Origin: Burkholderiales bacterium
GTDB taxonomy: Bacteria; Pseudomonadota; Gammaproteobacteria; Burkholderiales; JAHFRG01
Direction of reading: 5' to 3'
Length of the DNA: 57,744 nt
NCBI GenBank assembly: GCA_035518095.1
Contig: DATIXX010000076.1
Location: 1 to 57,744, forward strand
Shown here: positions 24,858 to 33,569 of the stretch, piece by piece
Layout: every line of letters begins with the position of its first letter
Position numbering within the stretch: position 1 is the stretch's first letter
Notes under the pieces: model-generated
What the model was told of the DNA's origin: nothing
Seen by the model: the letters and a program-made list of their open reading frames with translations, nothing else
The model's database searches: none
Program-made: the position numbers and the translations under genes

Positions 24858-27344
24858 CTAGCCCAGATTACGCAGGGTCTGAAGTGGAGGATGTATGAGG
24901 ATGCCTCGCAGCTGCGGCAAGCATGCAATGGTCACGCCCGCTGCGCCGCCTGCTAAACCCATTATCCACAGCCAGGGATTGAAGACATACGCGACATTTA
25001 GTACTCTGGATGCCAGAACATAACCCAGGGCGCTAGCGCCGGCGGCGGCAAGAAGTCCCGCCAAAGCTCCGATTGCGGCAAACTCAGAAAGTTGCGCGCG
25101 CATTATTTGGGCGGTGCTGCCGCCGAGCGTGCGCAACACTGCCGCTTCCAGCATGCGCTCGTCCTGCGCCGCGACTACACCTGCGTAAAGCACAGTCAAC
25201 CCGGCGACCAGACTGAACATGAATACAAATTCGACTGCAAGGACCACCTTGTCCATGATTTTTTGCACCTGCGACATAATTTCAGCCACATCGATCACCA
25301 GGAAATTTGGAAACGCTTTGACAAGATCGTTGATCACCTGATACCGGTCTCCCGGCAAGTAAAAACTGGAAATATAACTCACCGGATAATTTTCCAGAAC
25401 GCCCGGCGGCGCGATGACAAAGAAGTTCACCCGGAAACTGTCCCAGTCCACCTTGCGCAAGCTGGCGACCCGCCCGCTCAACACGTTGCCGGCTATATCG
25501 TAGGTAAGCCTGTCGCCAAGCCGGATGCCCAGAGTTTCGGCGAGGCCTTTTTCTACCGAAAACTCCGCTTTGCCCGAATCCTGCTCGCGCCACCAGCGGC
25601 CGGCGACAATTTGGTTGTCGTTCTGCAATTCCCGTGCCCAGGACAAATTGAATTCACGCTCGACCAAGCGTTTCGCCCGCGGTTCGGAATAGTCCGCCGG
25701 CGATACGCGCTTGCCGTTGATCGCAGTCAACCTTCCCCGCACCATCGGAAATATGGGCAGCTGCCCCATGCCGTGCGCGGCAAAGAATCCTTGCAGCGCC
25801 TGCAACTGGTCCTTTTGGATATTCACCAGGAAGCGGTTGGGCGCACCGGGTGGTAGGCTGCTTCTCCAGCTTTGCAGCAAATCGCCGCGTACCAATGTAA
25901 GTAAAAGCAAAGCCATTATTCCCGCGCTCAAGCTGACCACCTGCAATACCCCGCCTGACGCGCGGCGATGCAGACTCGCGAGCCCAAATCGCCAAGCCAC
26001 CCCTACGCCGCTACGCAACCGTTGCAGCAACTTCATGAGCGCAAGCGCAATACACGTAAACAGCGTGACGCCGCCGATCAGCCCACTCAACACGTACATG
26101 CCAAGCTTCAAGTCGTTGGCTTGCCACAGCAGCATCGCCGCGATAATTAAAAAGCCCAAAATATATCCTGTAGCGCCAGCGGCTTTAGGGGCTCCCAATT
26201 CGCGCCGCAACACCCGTAGTGTCGGTACCTCGGTTAAGCGCACCAGCGGCGGAACAGCGAAACCCAAAAGCAGCAGGATTCCGCAGGCAAAGCCGTAAGC
26301 TGCAGGCCACATATTTGGTAAAGGCAGCTGCCGCGTAGCCAAACCACTCAGCCAGCGCACTAGAAATTCTTGTCCCAACAAGCCCAATATGCATCCGCCC
26401 AGACTCGCCGTCGCGCCCAGCAGCAGGAAATGGTAAAGATACAGCCGCAACATAACAGCTTGGCGCGCTCCCAGGCAGCGCATCATTGCGCAGCCGTCCA
26501 AATGTCGATTCACAAAGCGCTGCGCCGCCAGCGCAACTGCCACCGCCGCGAGCACCACGCTCATAAGCGCCGCGAGTCCCAAGTACTTCTTCGAACGTTC
26601 CAGCACCGCCCTGATTTCCGGACGCGCGTCCTGCACGCCCTCAAGACGCTCGCCCAAAGCAAGATGGGATTGCGCCCAGGCACGGAAGTCCGCTACCGCT
26701 TCCGGATCGCCTGCAAACAGCAGCTGGTACGTGATGCGGCTGCCGGTCTGGATCAAACCGGTTGCAGGCACATCACTGAGATTCATCAGCAGGCGCGGAG
26801 CAATGTTGAAAAGACCAATTGAAAAATCAGGTTCCTCGACAATTACCGCGGCTATTCTAAAGCTCGTATTGCCGAGTGCAATTCGATCACCTACTTCAAA
26901 TCCCAGCCTGGTCGCGAGGCGCGGGTCCACCCAAACGGACCCGCGTTCCGGACGCGTGCCAATTTCGGAGGGACCGCCTTGTGCTGTTGCCCGCAGTTCA
27001 CCGCGCAACGGATAACCCGCAGCGACCGCCTTGATTTCGGTGAGCTGGCCGGTACCGGCGTGCAGTACCATGCTGGGAAATCTCAGCGCTCGGGTAACAC
27101 GCAAACCCAGCTGTATTGCGCGCTCTTCGAAATTCCTCTGAATCGGACGATCCGAAGTGAGAACCAGGTCCGCGCCGAGCAATTGATTGGCCTGATCGCT
27201 TAACGAGCGCTGCACACGATCAGCAAAGAAGCTGACCGTTGTCACGCTAGCGACTGCGATCACCAAGGCCACTACTAGCACCCGCAATTCACCTGAGCGC
27301 CAATCGCGGTTCAGCATGCGCAGGGAAAGTGCGAAAGTTTTCAT
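24858..27344 (-). CDS. ybbP: ABC transporter permease, FtsX family (YbbP-like)
   Basis: The 828-residue protein has an N-terminal helix (VLVVALVIAVASVTTVSFF), a large periplasmic region, and two groups of three to four C-terminal helices of the FtsX/MacB type. YbbP/YbbA pairs belong to the lipoprotein/lipid-handling MacB-like ABC systems, with substrate unknown. The start ATG overlaps the ybbA stop. The pairing with divergent tesA reproduces the E. coli tesA-ybbA-ybbP arrangement. Confidence 0.88.
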   Translation of the reverse strand: MKTFALSLRMLNRDWRSGELRVLVVALVIAVASVTTVSFFADRVQRSLSDQANQLLGADLVLTSDRPIQRNFEERAIQLGLRVTRALRFPSMVLHAGTGQLTEIKAVAAGYPLRGELRATAQGGPSEIGTRPERGSVWVDPRLATRLGFEVGDRIALGNTSFRIAAVIVEEPDFSIGLFNIAPRLLMNLSDVPATGLIQTGSRITYQLLFAGDPEAVADFRAWAQSHLALGERLEGVQDARPEIRAVLERSKKYLGLAALMSVVLAAVAVALAAQRFVNRHLDGCAMMRCLGARQAVMLRLYLYHFLLLGATASLGGCILGLLGQEFLVRWLSGLATRQLPLPNMWPAAYGFACGILLLLGFAVPPLVRLTEVPTLRVLRRELGAPKAAGATGYILGFLIIAAMLLWQANDLKLGMYVLSGLIGGVTLFTCIALALMKLLQRLRSGVGVAWRFGLASLHRRASGGVLQVVSLSAGIMALLLLTLVRGDLLQSWRSSLPPGAPNRFLVNIQKDQLQALQGFFAAHGMGQLPIFPMVRGRLTAINGKRVSPADYSEPRAKRLVEREFNLSWARELQNDNQIVAGRWWREQDSGKAEFSVEKGLAETLGIRLGDRLTYDIAGNVLSGRVASLRKVDWDSFRVNFFVIAPPGVLENYPVSYISSFYLPGDRYQVINDLVKAFPNFLVIDVAEIMSQVQKIMDKVVLAVEFVFMFSLVAGLTVLYAGVVAAQDERMLEAAVLRTLGGSTAQIMRAQLSEFAAIGALAGLLAAAGASALGYVLASRVLNVAYVFNPWLWIMGLAGGAAGVTIACLPQLRGILIHPPLQTLRNLG

Positions 27345-28024
27345 TCTCTAACCACTCCGGCAGTCAGGTGCAGCAACCGTCCACAGCGCTTGGACAACTC
27401 TTCGTCATGAGTCACCATCAACAAAGTCGTACCCTGTTCCTGGTTGAGCGTAAATAACAGCTCTATTATTTGCGCCCCGGTTGCGCTGTCGAGATTGCCG
27501 GTTGGTTCGTCCGCCAAAAGCAGCCTCGGCTTACTGGCAAAGGCGCGGGCGATTGCTACACGCTGCTGTTCGCCACCCGAAAGTTGCTTCGGATAATGAT
27601 ACAGCCGTTGTTTAAGGCCGACGCGCTCAAGAATTTGCTCGGCATGCACGCGCGCATCCGGATTGCCTGCCAATTCCAGCGGCAGCATCGCATTTTCCAG
27701 CGCGGTGAACGCTGGTAGAAGCTGAAACGACTGAAACACAAAACCCACCATCCCGGCGCGCAGCGCGGCGCGGCCGTCTTCATCAAGCGAGAAAATGTCT
27801 ATTCCGTTCAATCTGACAGTGCCTGAAGTCGGCGTGTCGAGCCCCGCAAGCAACCCCAGCAGCGTGGACTTGCCCGAGCCCGAGGCGCCAAGAATCGCCA
27901 CCGCTTCGCGCGGCAGAACCGCGAAACTCACATCTTTCAGAATGGTCAGATTGATTGCGCCGTTATGCACTTGCTTGCCAAGTTGCAGCGCCTGCACAAT
28001 GGGCGATATGCGATTTTCACTCAT
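27341..28024 (-). CDS. ybbA: ABC transporter ATP-binding protein (YbbA-like)
   Basis: The 227-residue ATPase has GASGSGKST (Walker A), the [14 protein letters not shown] signature, [12 protein letters not shown] (Walker B) and a switch histidine in MVTHD, so it should be active. It belongs to the MacB/LolD group and energises YbbP. I use the ATG at 28024-28022 because the frame further upstream is tesA antisense. This start overlaps the beginning of tesA on the opposite strand by 17 bases. Confidence 0.9.
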   Translation of the reverse strand: MSENRISPIVQALQLGKQVHNGAINLTILKDVSFAVLPREAVAILGASGSGKSTLLGLLAGLDTPTSGTVRLNGIDIFSLDEDGRAALRAGMVGFVFQSFQLLPAFTALENAMLPLELAGNPDARVHAEQILERVGLKQRLYHYPKQLSGGEQQRVAIARAFASKPRLLLADEPTGNLDSATGAQIIELLFTLNQEQGTTLLMVTHDEELSKRCGRLLHLTAGVVRE

Positions 28025-28628
28025 CCTCAAATCTGTCCTTGCTTCTCTGTGTCTATGCTTGCCGGTGGCCGCCAGCGCCACCCCGACCATCATGGTGTTT
28101 GGTGACAGTTTGTCCTCGGGTTATGGCTTGCCGCAAGACGCCGGCTGGGTGGCACTTCTCAAAAAACGCTTGCGCCAAGAGCTGCTGAATTACGACGTAG
28201 TCAATGCCAGCATCAGCGGAGAGACAACACGCGGCGGTCTGAGCCGCATATCGCAAAGCCTTGCAGCGCACCATCCGTCAATCGTCATCGTCGAATTGGG
28301 CGGCAACGACGGTTTGCGCGGGCAACCCATCGAAGCCACGCGCGATAATCTGGAGGGCATTATCAAATCCTGCCAGTTGCGCGGGGCCAAGGTACTGCTC
28401 ATCGGCGTGCGCCTGCCCCCGAACTACGGGCCAGCCTATACGCAGCAGTTTCACGCAATTTATCCACAACTTGCGAAGCGCTACCAACTTGCTTTGACGC
28501 CATTCATGCTCGAAGGTTTTGGCGATGACCTTTCCATGTTCCAGGCTGATGGTATACACCCGACCGCCGCGGCACAGTCCGTCATTCTCGATAATATCTG
28601 GAAACATTTGAGACCTTTACTGCAATGA
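28008..28628 (+). CDS. tesA: GDSL esterase / thioesterase I
   Basis: The 206-residue protein has a signal peptide ending VAASA, then the GDSL block FGDSLSSGYG. The oxyanion residues lie in GGNDGLRG and the catalytic Asp-His pair in DGIHP. It is a periplasmic esterase/lysophospholipase/thioesterase. The start ATG at 28008 follows an in-frame ATG at 27999; both lie inside the 5' end of ybbA on the opposite strand. Length equals that of E. coli TesA. Confidence 0.9.
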   Translation: MRFSLILKSVLASLCLCLPVAASATPTIMVFGDSLSSGYGLPQDAGWVALLKKRLRQELLNYDVVNASISGETTRGGLSRISQSLAAHHPSIVIVELGGNDGLRGQPIEATRDNLEGIIKSCQLRGAKVLLIGVRLPPNYGPAYTQQFHAIYPQLAKRYQLALTPFMLEGFGDDLSMFQADGIHPTAAAQSVILDNIWKHLRPLLQ

Positions 28629-28689
28629 AATCAGCGCGCGAAATATGTTATATTGCTCTAACAGCAAGATGCATTGACGAAATGAAACC

Positions 28690-28863
28690 ATGGGACACGA
28701 AAAATCAAAACTACCGACTTACGAGGTGGAGTTTATTCCGGTCGAAAGAAGACTGGATGAAAGACGTGCGTCCTCATACAGATCGCGGCGGCACATCGGC
28801 ATTGAGAAACGCCGCAGACCCAGTCGCAGAGCCTCGGAATTCGCACAAAAAACCAAGAAATAG
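28690..28863 (+). CDS. Small arginine-rich protein
   Basis: This 57-residue frame, ATG to TAG, fits exactly between tesA and the convergent selD and ends 6 bases before the selD stop. It opens with GHEKSKLPTYEVEFIPVERR, followed by a very basic stretch with repeated RR pairs. Composition and packing suggest a real gene, although no function is known. The overlapping 101-codon frame (28625-28930) is less protein-like. Confidence 0.5.
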   Translation: MGHEKSKLPTYEVEFIPVERRLDERRASSYRSRRHIGIEKRRRPSRRASEFAQKTKK

Positions 28864-28869
28864 CATAAC

Positions 28870-29931
28870 TCACTCAACCAACCTGATCTCCGCCGCTCCT
28901 GCTTTCATTCTGCCTATCCTGGCTGCGTAATCGAATCCCTGGTCGCGGAAGACGCTCAGCGCTTCCTGCACGTCACTCTCGTCGCAGGCCACCAGCAAGC
29001 CGCCGCTGGTCTGCGGATCGCACAACAGTTTTTTTTGCCACTCGGGAACAGCTTGAGGCAAAACCACCTGCCCGCAGTAGCTCGCCCAATTGCGCTCGAT
29101 TGCGCCGGGGCCGAACCCCTGCTTTGCCAATCCCAACGCCTCGGAAAAAATTGGCAGCGCAGCAAAGCTAATTTCCGCGCCAAGCCCGGACCCAGTGCAG
29201 ACTTCCAGCAGATGTCCCAACAGACCGTATCCTGTAACATCGGTGATGGCGTGTACGCCGGTGATGTCTGCGAGTCCCACTCCGGCGCAATTTAGCTGCG
29301 TAGTGCTCTCCACCATTTGTCGGTAGCCCTGATCCGACAGTTTGCCTTTTTTCAGCGCCGCACTCATGATGCCGACTCCCAGCGCCTTGCCTAAAATTAC
29401 GGCATCGCCCGCGCGCGCGGTGTCGTTGCGCCTTATTTTGTCGGGGTGGGCAAGTCCCAGGCCCACAAGACCATAAATAGGCTCCGGTGAATCAATCGAA
29501 TGTCCGCCCGCTATGGGAATTCCTGCTTGCGAGCAGATATCTTCGCCGCCGGAAAGAATGCGCTGTATTACCGGAACCGGAAGCTTGCCGATTGGCATGC
29601 CAACAATGGCGAGCGCCAAAACCGGACGTCCACCCATCGCGTAAATGTCGGATAACGCGTTGGTGGCTGCGATGCGACCGAAATCATAGGGATCATCCAC
29701 GATCGGCGTGAAAAAATCTGTGGTCGCTATCAGCGCCTGCATTTCATTCAGTTTGTAGACCGCCGCGTCATCGCTCGTTTCGGCGCCAACCAGCAAATTC
29801 GGCCAGGACTTGCCGAGTGCGGATTTTGACAAGATTTCGCGCAGCGCCGCCGGCGCGATTTTGCATCCGCAGCCGCCGCCGTGCGAAAATGCGGTCAACT
29901 TGATATCGCCAATTTCAGCCAATTGATTCAT
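28870..29931 (-). CDS. selD: Selenide, water dikinase (selenophosphate synthetase)
   Basis: The 353-residue enzyme makes selenophosphate from selenide and ATP, the selenium donor for both SelA and SelU. The active-site motif is HGGGCGCK, with C21 (Cys form, not Sec) and K24. Downstream GMGGRPVLALAIVG resembles the PurM-like ATP site. It is divergent from selU with only 4 bases between the starts. Confidence 0.95.
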   Translation of the reverse strand: MNQLAEIGDIKLTAFSHGGGCGCKIAPAALREILSKSALGKSWPNLLVGAETSDDAAVYKLNEMQALIATTDFFTPIVDDPYDFGRIAATNALSDIYAMGGRPVLALAIVGMPIGKLPVPVIQRILSGGEDICSQAGIPIAGGHSIDSPEPIYGLVGLGLAHPDKIRRNDTARAGDAVILGKALGVGIMSAALKKGKLSDQGYRQMVESTTQLNCAGVGLADITGVHAITDVTGYGLLGHLLEVCTGSGLGAEISFAALPIFSEALGLAKQGFGPGAIERNWASYCGQVVLPQAVPEWQKKLLCDPQTSGGLLVACDESDVQEALSVFRDQGFDYAARIGRMKAGAAEIRLVE

Positions 29932-29935
29932 TCAC

Positions 29936-31003
29936 ATGCTTTCTTTTTCAGCTCGAGGTTTAGTTAACGTAACACAGTTGTGCGAATTTGACGAGTTGAT
30001 CGACGTGCGTTCGCCGGCTGAATTCGCGGAAGACCACATTCCTGGCGCCGTCAACTGCCCGGTGCTCGATGACGCTGAAAGAAAGCAGATTGGAACCATA
30101 TACAAGCAGGCGTCCAGCTTCGAAGCGAAAAAAACCGGCGCCGCATTGATTGCGCGTAATATTGCACATCATATCGAACAGGTTTTTATCACACGGCAAA
30201 AGGACTGGCGGCCCCTGGTCTATTGCTGGCGCGGCGGCAACCGAAGCGCCGCGTTAGTGCATGTTCTGGAACAAGTCGGTTGGCGCGCAGGAAGACTTAA
30301 AGGCGGCTATAAATCGTATCGCGCGGCAGTGATCGAAGGGCTGCTGAAGCTGCCCAAACGATTTCGGTTCCGCGTCATCTGCGGTCCAACCGGCTCCGGC
30401 AAAAGCCGCCTGATACAGATGCTTGACCTGCTCGGAGCGCAGGTGCTGGACTTGGAGCGCTTGGCGGCGCACCGCGGCTCAGTGCTGGGAGACCTGCCCG
30501 GTGAACCGCAGCCCGCGCAAAAAATGTTTGAAAGCCTGATCTGGGCGAAGCTGCAAGGATTCGATCCCGCAAAACTGGTATATGTTGAATCGGAGAGCAA
30601 GAAAATCGGCAACCTGCACCTCCCGGACGCGTTGCTCGACGCAATGTGGCGCGGACGTTGCATCCGCATCGAAGCAAACTCCAGTTTGCGGGCGACGTTA
30701 CTCAAAGATGAATACCAGCATTTCTTACACAATCCCGAAATGTTGTTTCAAAAGCTTGAACTGCTGAATTCACGCTATGGACATGATCTGATCAATTGCT
30801 GGAAAAGCTACGTGGCGGACGGGCATTGGGACACTCTGGTAATGGAATTGCTGGAGCGCCATTATGATCCGGCTTACAGCAAGTCCACCCTGAAACATTA
30901 TGCGGACTTTCAGAATGCGCCGATTCTAAACGTTAAGGCAACCGGCGATGCCGAAATGCGGCAGCTGGCGCAGAACATCATTTCAGAGAGCGGAAAAGAC
31001 TAA
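29936..31003 (+). CDS. selU: tRNA 2-selenouridine synthase
   Basis: Also named mnmH/ybbB. The 355-residue protein has an N-terminal rhodanese domain, with DVRSPAEF at 23-30 and C97 in CWRGG as the reactive cysteine, then a P-loop domain with GPTGSGKS at 150-157. It converts 2-thiouridine at tRNA position 34 to 2-selenouridine through a geranylated intermediate, using selenophosphate. The start is placed as in the E. coli protein, about 22 residues before DVR. There is no obvious ribosome binding site. Confidence 0.93.
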   Translation: MLSFSARGLVNVTQLCEFDELIDVRSPAEFAEDHIPGAVNCPVLDDAERKQIGTIYKQASSFEAKKTGAALIARNIAHHIEQVFITRQKDWRPLVYCWRGGNRSAALVHVLEQVGWRAGRLKGGYKSYRAAVIEGLLKLPKRFRFRVICGPTGSGKSRLIQMLDLLGAQVLDLERLAAHRGSVLGDLPGEPQPAQKMFESLIWAKLQGFDPAKLVYVESESKKIGNLHLPDALLDAMWRGRCIRIEANSSLRATLLKDEYQHFLHNPEMLFQKLELLNSRYGHDLINCWKSYVADGHWDTLVMELLERHYDPAYSKSTLKHYADFQNAPILNVKATGDAEMRQLAQNIISESGKD

Positions 31004-31004
31004 A

Positions 31005-31883
31005 ATGAAACTGGCACTTAAAATAGACGTGCAGACTTTGCGCGGTACCCGTCAAGGCGTGCCGCGTCTTATCGAGCTTTTGCAAAAGCATAATGCCTCC
31101 GCCAGTTTTTTCTTCTGCGTCGGGCCCGATCACACCGGACGCGCTGTAAAGCAGCTTTGGCGTGCCAATCTTCTCAAGTATTATGGCATGCCATCGATGC
31201 TTTACGGCACTGTGCTTCCGGGGCCCGACATTGGCAAACAATGCAGCGATATCATGAGCAAAGCGCGGGCCGCGGGTAATGAGATCGGCCTGCAGGCGTA
31301 TGACGCGGCTGCATGGTGCAATCATGCGGCGCAAAGTGACGCAGCGTGGTGCGAAAAGCAAATGCGGCTTGGCTACGAGCGCTTTGCCGAAATATTCGGG
31401 GAACCTCCTAAAACGCGGGCTGCTGCGGGCTGGCAGATGAACCTACACTCTTACCGGCTGACCCAGCGCATGGGTTTTCACTATTGCAGCGACACCCGCG
31501 GCCGCGGCCCGTTCATTCCCATTTACCATGGAGAAATCATTGCCTGCCCGCAGCTTCCGACCACGCTTCCTACTGTCAATGAGGCGATCAAAAGCGCAGG
31601 GTTGGATGCGTGTGCCGAGCATATTTTGAATCTCAGCACTGATTCGCCTCCAACCGGTCACCTCTACACATTGCGTGCCGAACTTGAGGGCATGCGACTT
31701 GCGCCGGTTTTCGAGCGGCTGCTGCACGGCTGGCGCGCCCAGGGATATGAATTGGTGTCGGCTGGCGAGATTTATGCCTCGCTGGAGATCGGGAGGCTGC
31801 CGCGACACGAAGTGGAACTGGGCCATTGGCCCGGCACCCCTAGCATGATCATGCTGCAAGCCAAGGAATTCCTTGCCGGTTAA
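31005..31883 (+). CDS. ArnD-like polysaccharide deacetylase homologue, metal site lost
   Basis: The 292-residue protein matches ArnD-type deformylases throughout (TRQGVPRLIELLQKH, AAGWQMN, SDTRG, AELEG). The metal-binding positions differ: DVD in the family is DVQ here (Q10), the two histidines of LHAWDHHAW are Q97 and A101/A102, and the histidine of HAEVEG is R224. A NodB-type deacetylase without them should be inactive. The frame is intact, which suggests a non-catalytic role or very recent loss. The ATG follows the selU stop by one base, so the two may be co-transcribed. Confidence 0.8.
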   Translation: MKLALKIDVQTLRGTRQGVPRLIELLQKHNASASFFFCVGPDHTGRAVKQLWRANLLKYYGMPSMLYGTVLPGPDIGKQCSDIMSKARAAGNEIGLQAYDAAAWCNHAAQSDAAWCEKQMRLGYERFAEIFGEPPKTRAAAGWQMNLHSYRLTQRMGFHYCSDTRGRGPFIPIYHGEIIACPQLPTTLPTVNEAIKSAGLDACAEHILNLSTDSPPTGHLYTLRAELEGMRLAPVFERLLHGWRAQGYELVSAGEIYASLEIGRLPRHEVELGHWPGTPSMIMLQAKEFLAG

Positions 31884-31942
31884 ATGCGTTTGTACCATGA
31901 TTGCCAAGCAAATACGGCTGTTATACACTGCGCCAAAGGATA

Positions 31943-32110
31943 ATGATTGACGTTGTCTTCCCCGATTTTGATCTCGCCTCAACCGGGAACAAGGCGATTC
32001 ACCTCTCCTCTTCCGCCGGCAAAATTCTCATCACTCATTTTCATCAAAACGGTTCTGCGGCTGGGCGTACCATCAAGGCTGACGCATGCAGCCTTTCGTA
32101 CCACGATTGA
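31943..32110 (+). pseudogene. Decayed Bcp-type peroxiredoxin fragment
   Basis: The 55-residue frame reads FPDFDLASTGNKAIHLSSSAGK, then ILITHFHQNGSAAG, and stops. It follows the start of Bcp peroxiredoxins (PDFxLPATGG...LSDFxGK...VLYFYPKDNTPGCT), but the catalytic cysteine position is replaced (AAGRT) and the remaining two thirds of the protein are missing. In related bacteria bcp is often found between this deacetylase gene and phoH, as here. An expressed micropeptide cannot be excluded. Confidence 0.5.
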
Positions 32111-32144
32111 GAATTGAAAATATCGTTTAATGGAAAATACCATA

Positions 32145-33569
32145 ATGACACAGAGAAAATCAGCTACTGTCGTTACCAGCCTGCATGCCAAAACCAAGCT
32201 GTTTGTCCTCGATACGACCGTGCTGATGCACGATCCGACCAGTCTGTTTCGCTTCCAGGAGCACGATGTTTACCTGCCCATGTGCACCCTGGAAGAACTC
32301 GATCACAACAAGAAAGGCATGTCCGAAGTAGCGCGCAATGCGCGCCAGGCAAGTCGTTATCTCGACGAAATCGTCAGTGACGCCTTTACCAACGTGGAAC
32401 AAGGGATTTCTCTCCAAACGCACGGCGGAAAAGATGCGACCGGGCATTTGTTCCTGCAGACCAAGGCCATCAGCAGCGATCTTCCCGCGCATTTTCCCGG
32501 TGGAAACGGCGACAACCAGGTGATTGGCGTAGTGAAGCATTTACGGGAAACTTTTCCTGCGCGCGACGTCATTTTAGTCAGCAAAGACATCAATATGCGA
32601 ATTAAGGCGCGCGCGCTGGGCTTTGCGGCCGAAGATTATTACAACGACAAGGTGCTTGAAGACACCGATTTGCTATACACCGGATTCCAGCAATTGCCGG
32701 AAGATTTTTGGGATAAACACGGCAAGGAAATGGAATCCTGGCAACACGCCGGTCATACCTACTACCGAGTCAGCGGGCCGCTCTGTCCCAGCCTCCTAGT
32801 GAACGAATTTGTGTATCAGGATATCGGCAAACCGTTTAATGCCCGAGTCAAGGAGCAGACTCGAGAGAGCGCGGTATTGGAGACGCTCAGGGATTACACG
32901 CACCAGAAGAACAGCGTGTGGGGGATCACCGCGCGCAATCGCGAGCAAAACTTCGCTTTGAACCTGCTGATGAACCCAGAAATCGACTTCATCACCTTGC
33001 TCGGTCAAGCCGGCACCGGAAAGACCTTGCTGACCCTTGCTTCCGCTTTGATGCAAACCCTGGAGAATAAGGTCTATACTGAGATCATTATGACTCGGGT
33101 CACGGTGCCGGTGGGCGAGGACATCGGCTTCCTCCCGGGGACCGAGGAAGAGAAAATGACGCCCTGGATGGGAGCTTTGGAAGATAACCTGGACGTGCTC
33201 AACAATACCGATGACGAGGCTGGAGAGTGGGGCCGCGCGGCGACGCGCGACTTGATTCGTTCGCGCATCAAGGTAAAATCACTCAATTTTATGCGCGGCC
33301 GCACTTTCATCAGCAAGTTTCTGATCATCGACGAAGCGCAGAATTTAACGCCGAAACAAATGAGAACGTTGATCACGCGCGCTGGACCGGGCACCAAGGT
33401 GATTTGCATCGGCAATATCTCGCAAATCGATACACCGTATCTCACCGAGGGCAGTTCCGGATTAACCTATGTTGTAGACCGGTTCAAAGGCTGGTCGCAC
33501 AGCGGGCATGTCACCCTGCAGCGCGGGGAGCGATCGCGATTGGCCGATTACGCAGCGGGGATACTGTGA
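32145..33569 (+). CDS. PhoH-family protein with PIN domain
   Basis: The 474-residue protein has an N-terminal PIN ribonuclease-like domain (VLDTTVLMHDP, with acids at LEELD) and a C-terminal PhoH ATPase with Walker A GQAGTGKT and Walker B FLIIDEAQN. Such PIN-PhoH proteins are thought to act in RNA metabolism as helicase-nuclease. I use the ATG at 32145; one at 32130 is in frame and neither has a good ribosome binding site. Its stop overlaps the next start (TGATG). Confidence 0.88.
   Translation: MTQRKSATVVTSLHAKTKLFVLDTTVLMHDPTSLFRFQEHDVYLPMCTLEELDHNKKGMSEVARNARQASRYLDEIVSDAFTNVEQGISLQTHGGKDATGHLFLQTKAISSDLPAHFPGGNGDNQVIGVVKHLRETFPARDVILVSKDINMRIKARALGFAAEDYYNDKVLEDTDLLYTGFQQLPEDFWDKHGKEMESWQHAGHTYYRVSGPLCPSLLVNEFVYQDIGKPFNARVKEQTRESAVLETLRDYTHQKNSVWGITARNREQNFALNLLMNPEIDFITLLGQAGTGKTLLTLASALMQTLENKVYTEIIMTRVTVPVGEDIGFLPGTEEEKMTPWMGALEDNLDVLNNTDDEAGEWGRAATRDLIRSRIKVKSLNFMRGRTFISKFLIIDEAQNLTPKQMRTLITRAGPGTKVICIGNISQIDTPYLTEGSSGLTYVVDRFKGWSHSGHVTLQRGERSRLADYAAGIL

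Noticed and set aside
28625..28930. 101-codon frame after tesA
   Set aside because: The shorter frame at 28690-28863 in another phase is more protein-like and avoids overlap with selD.
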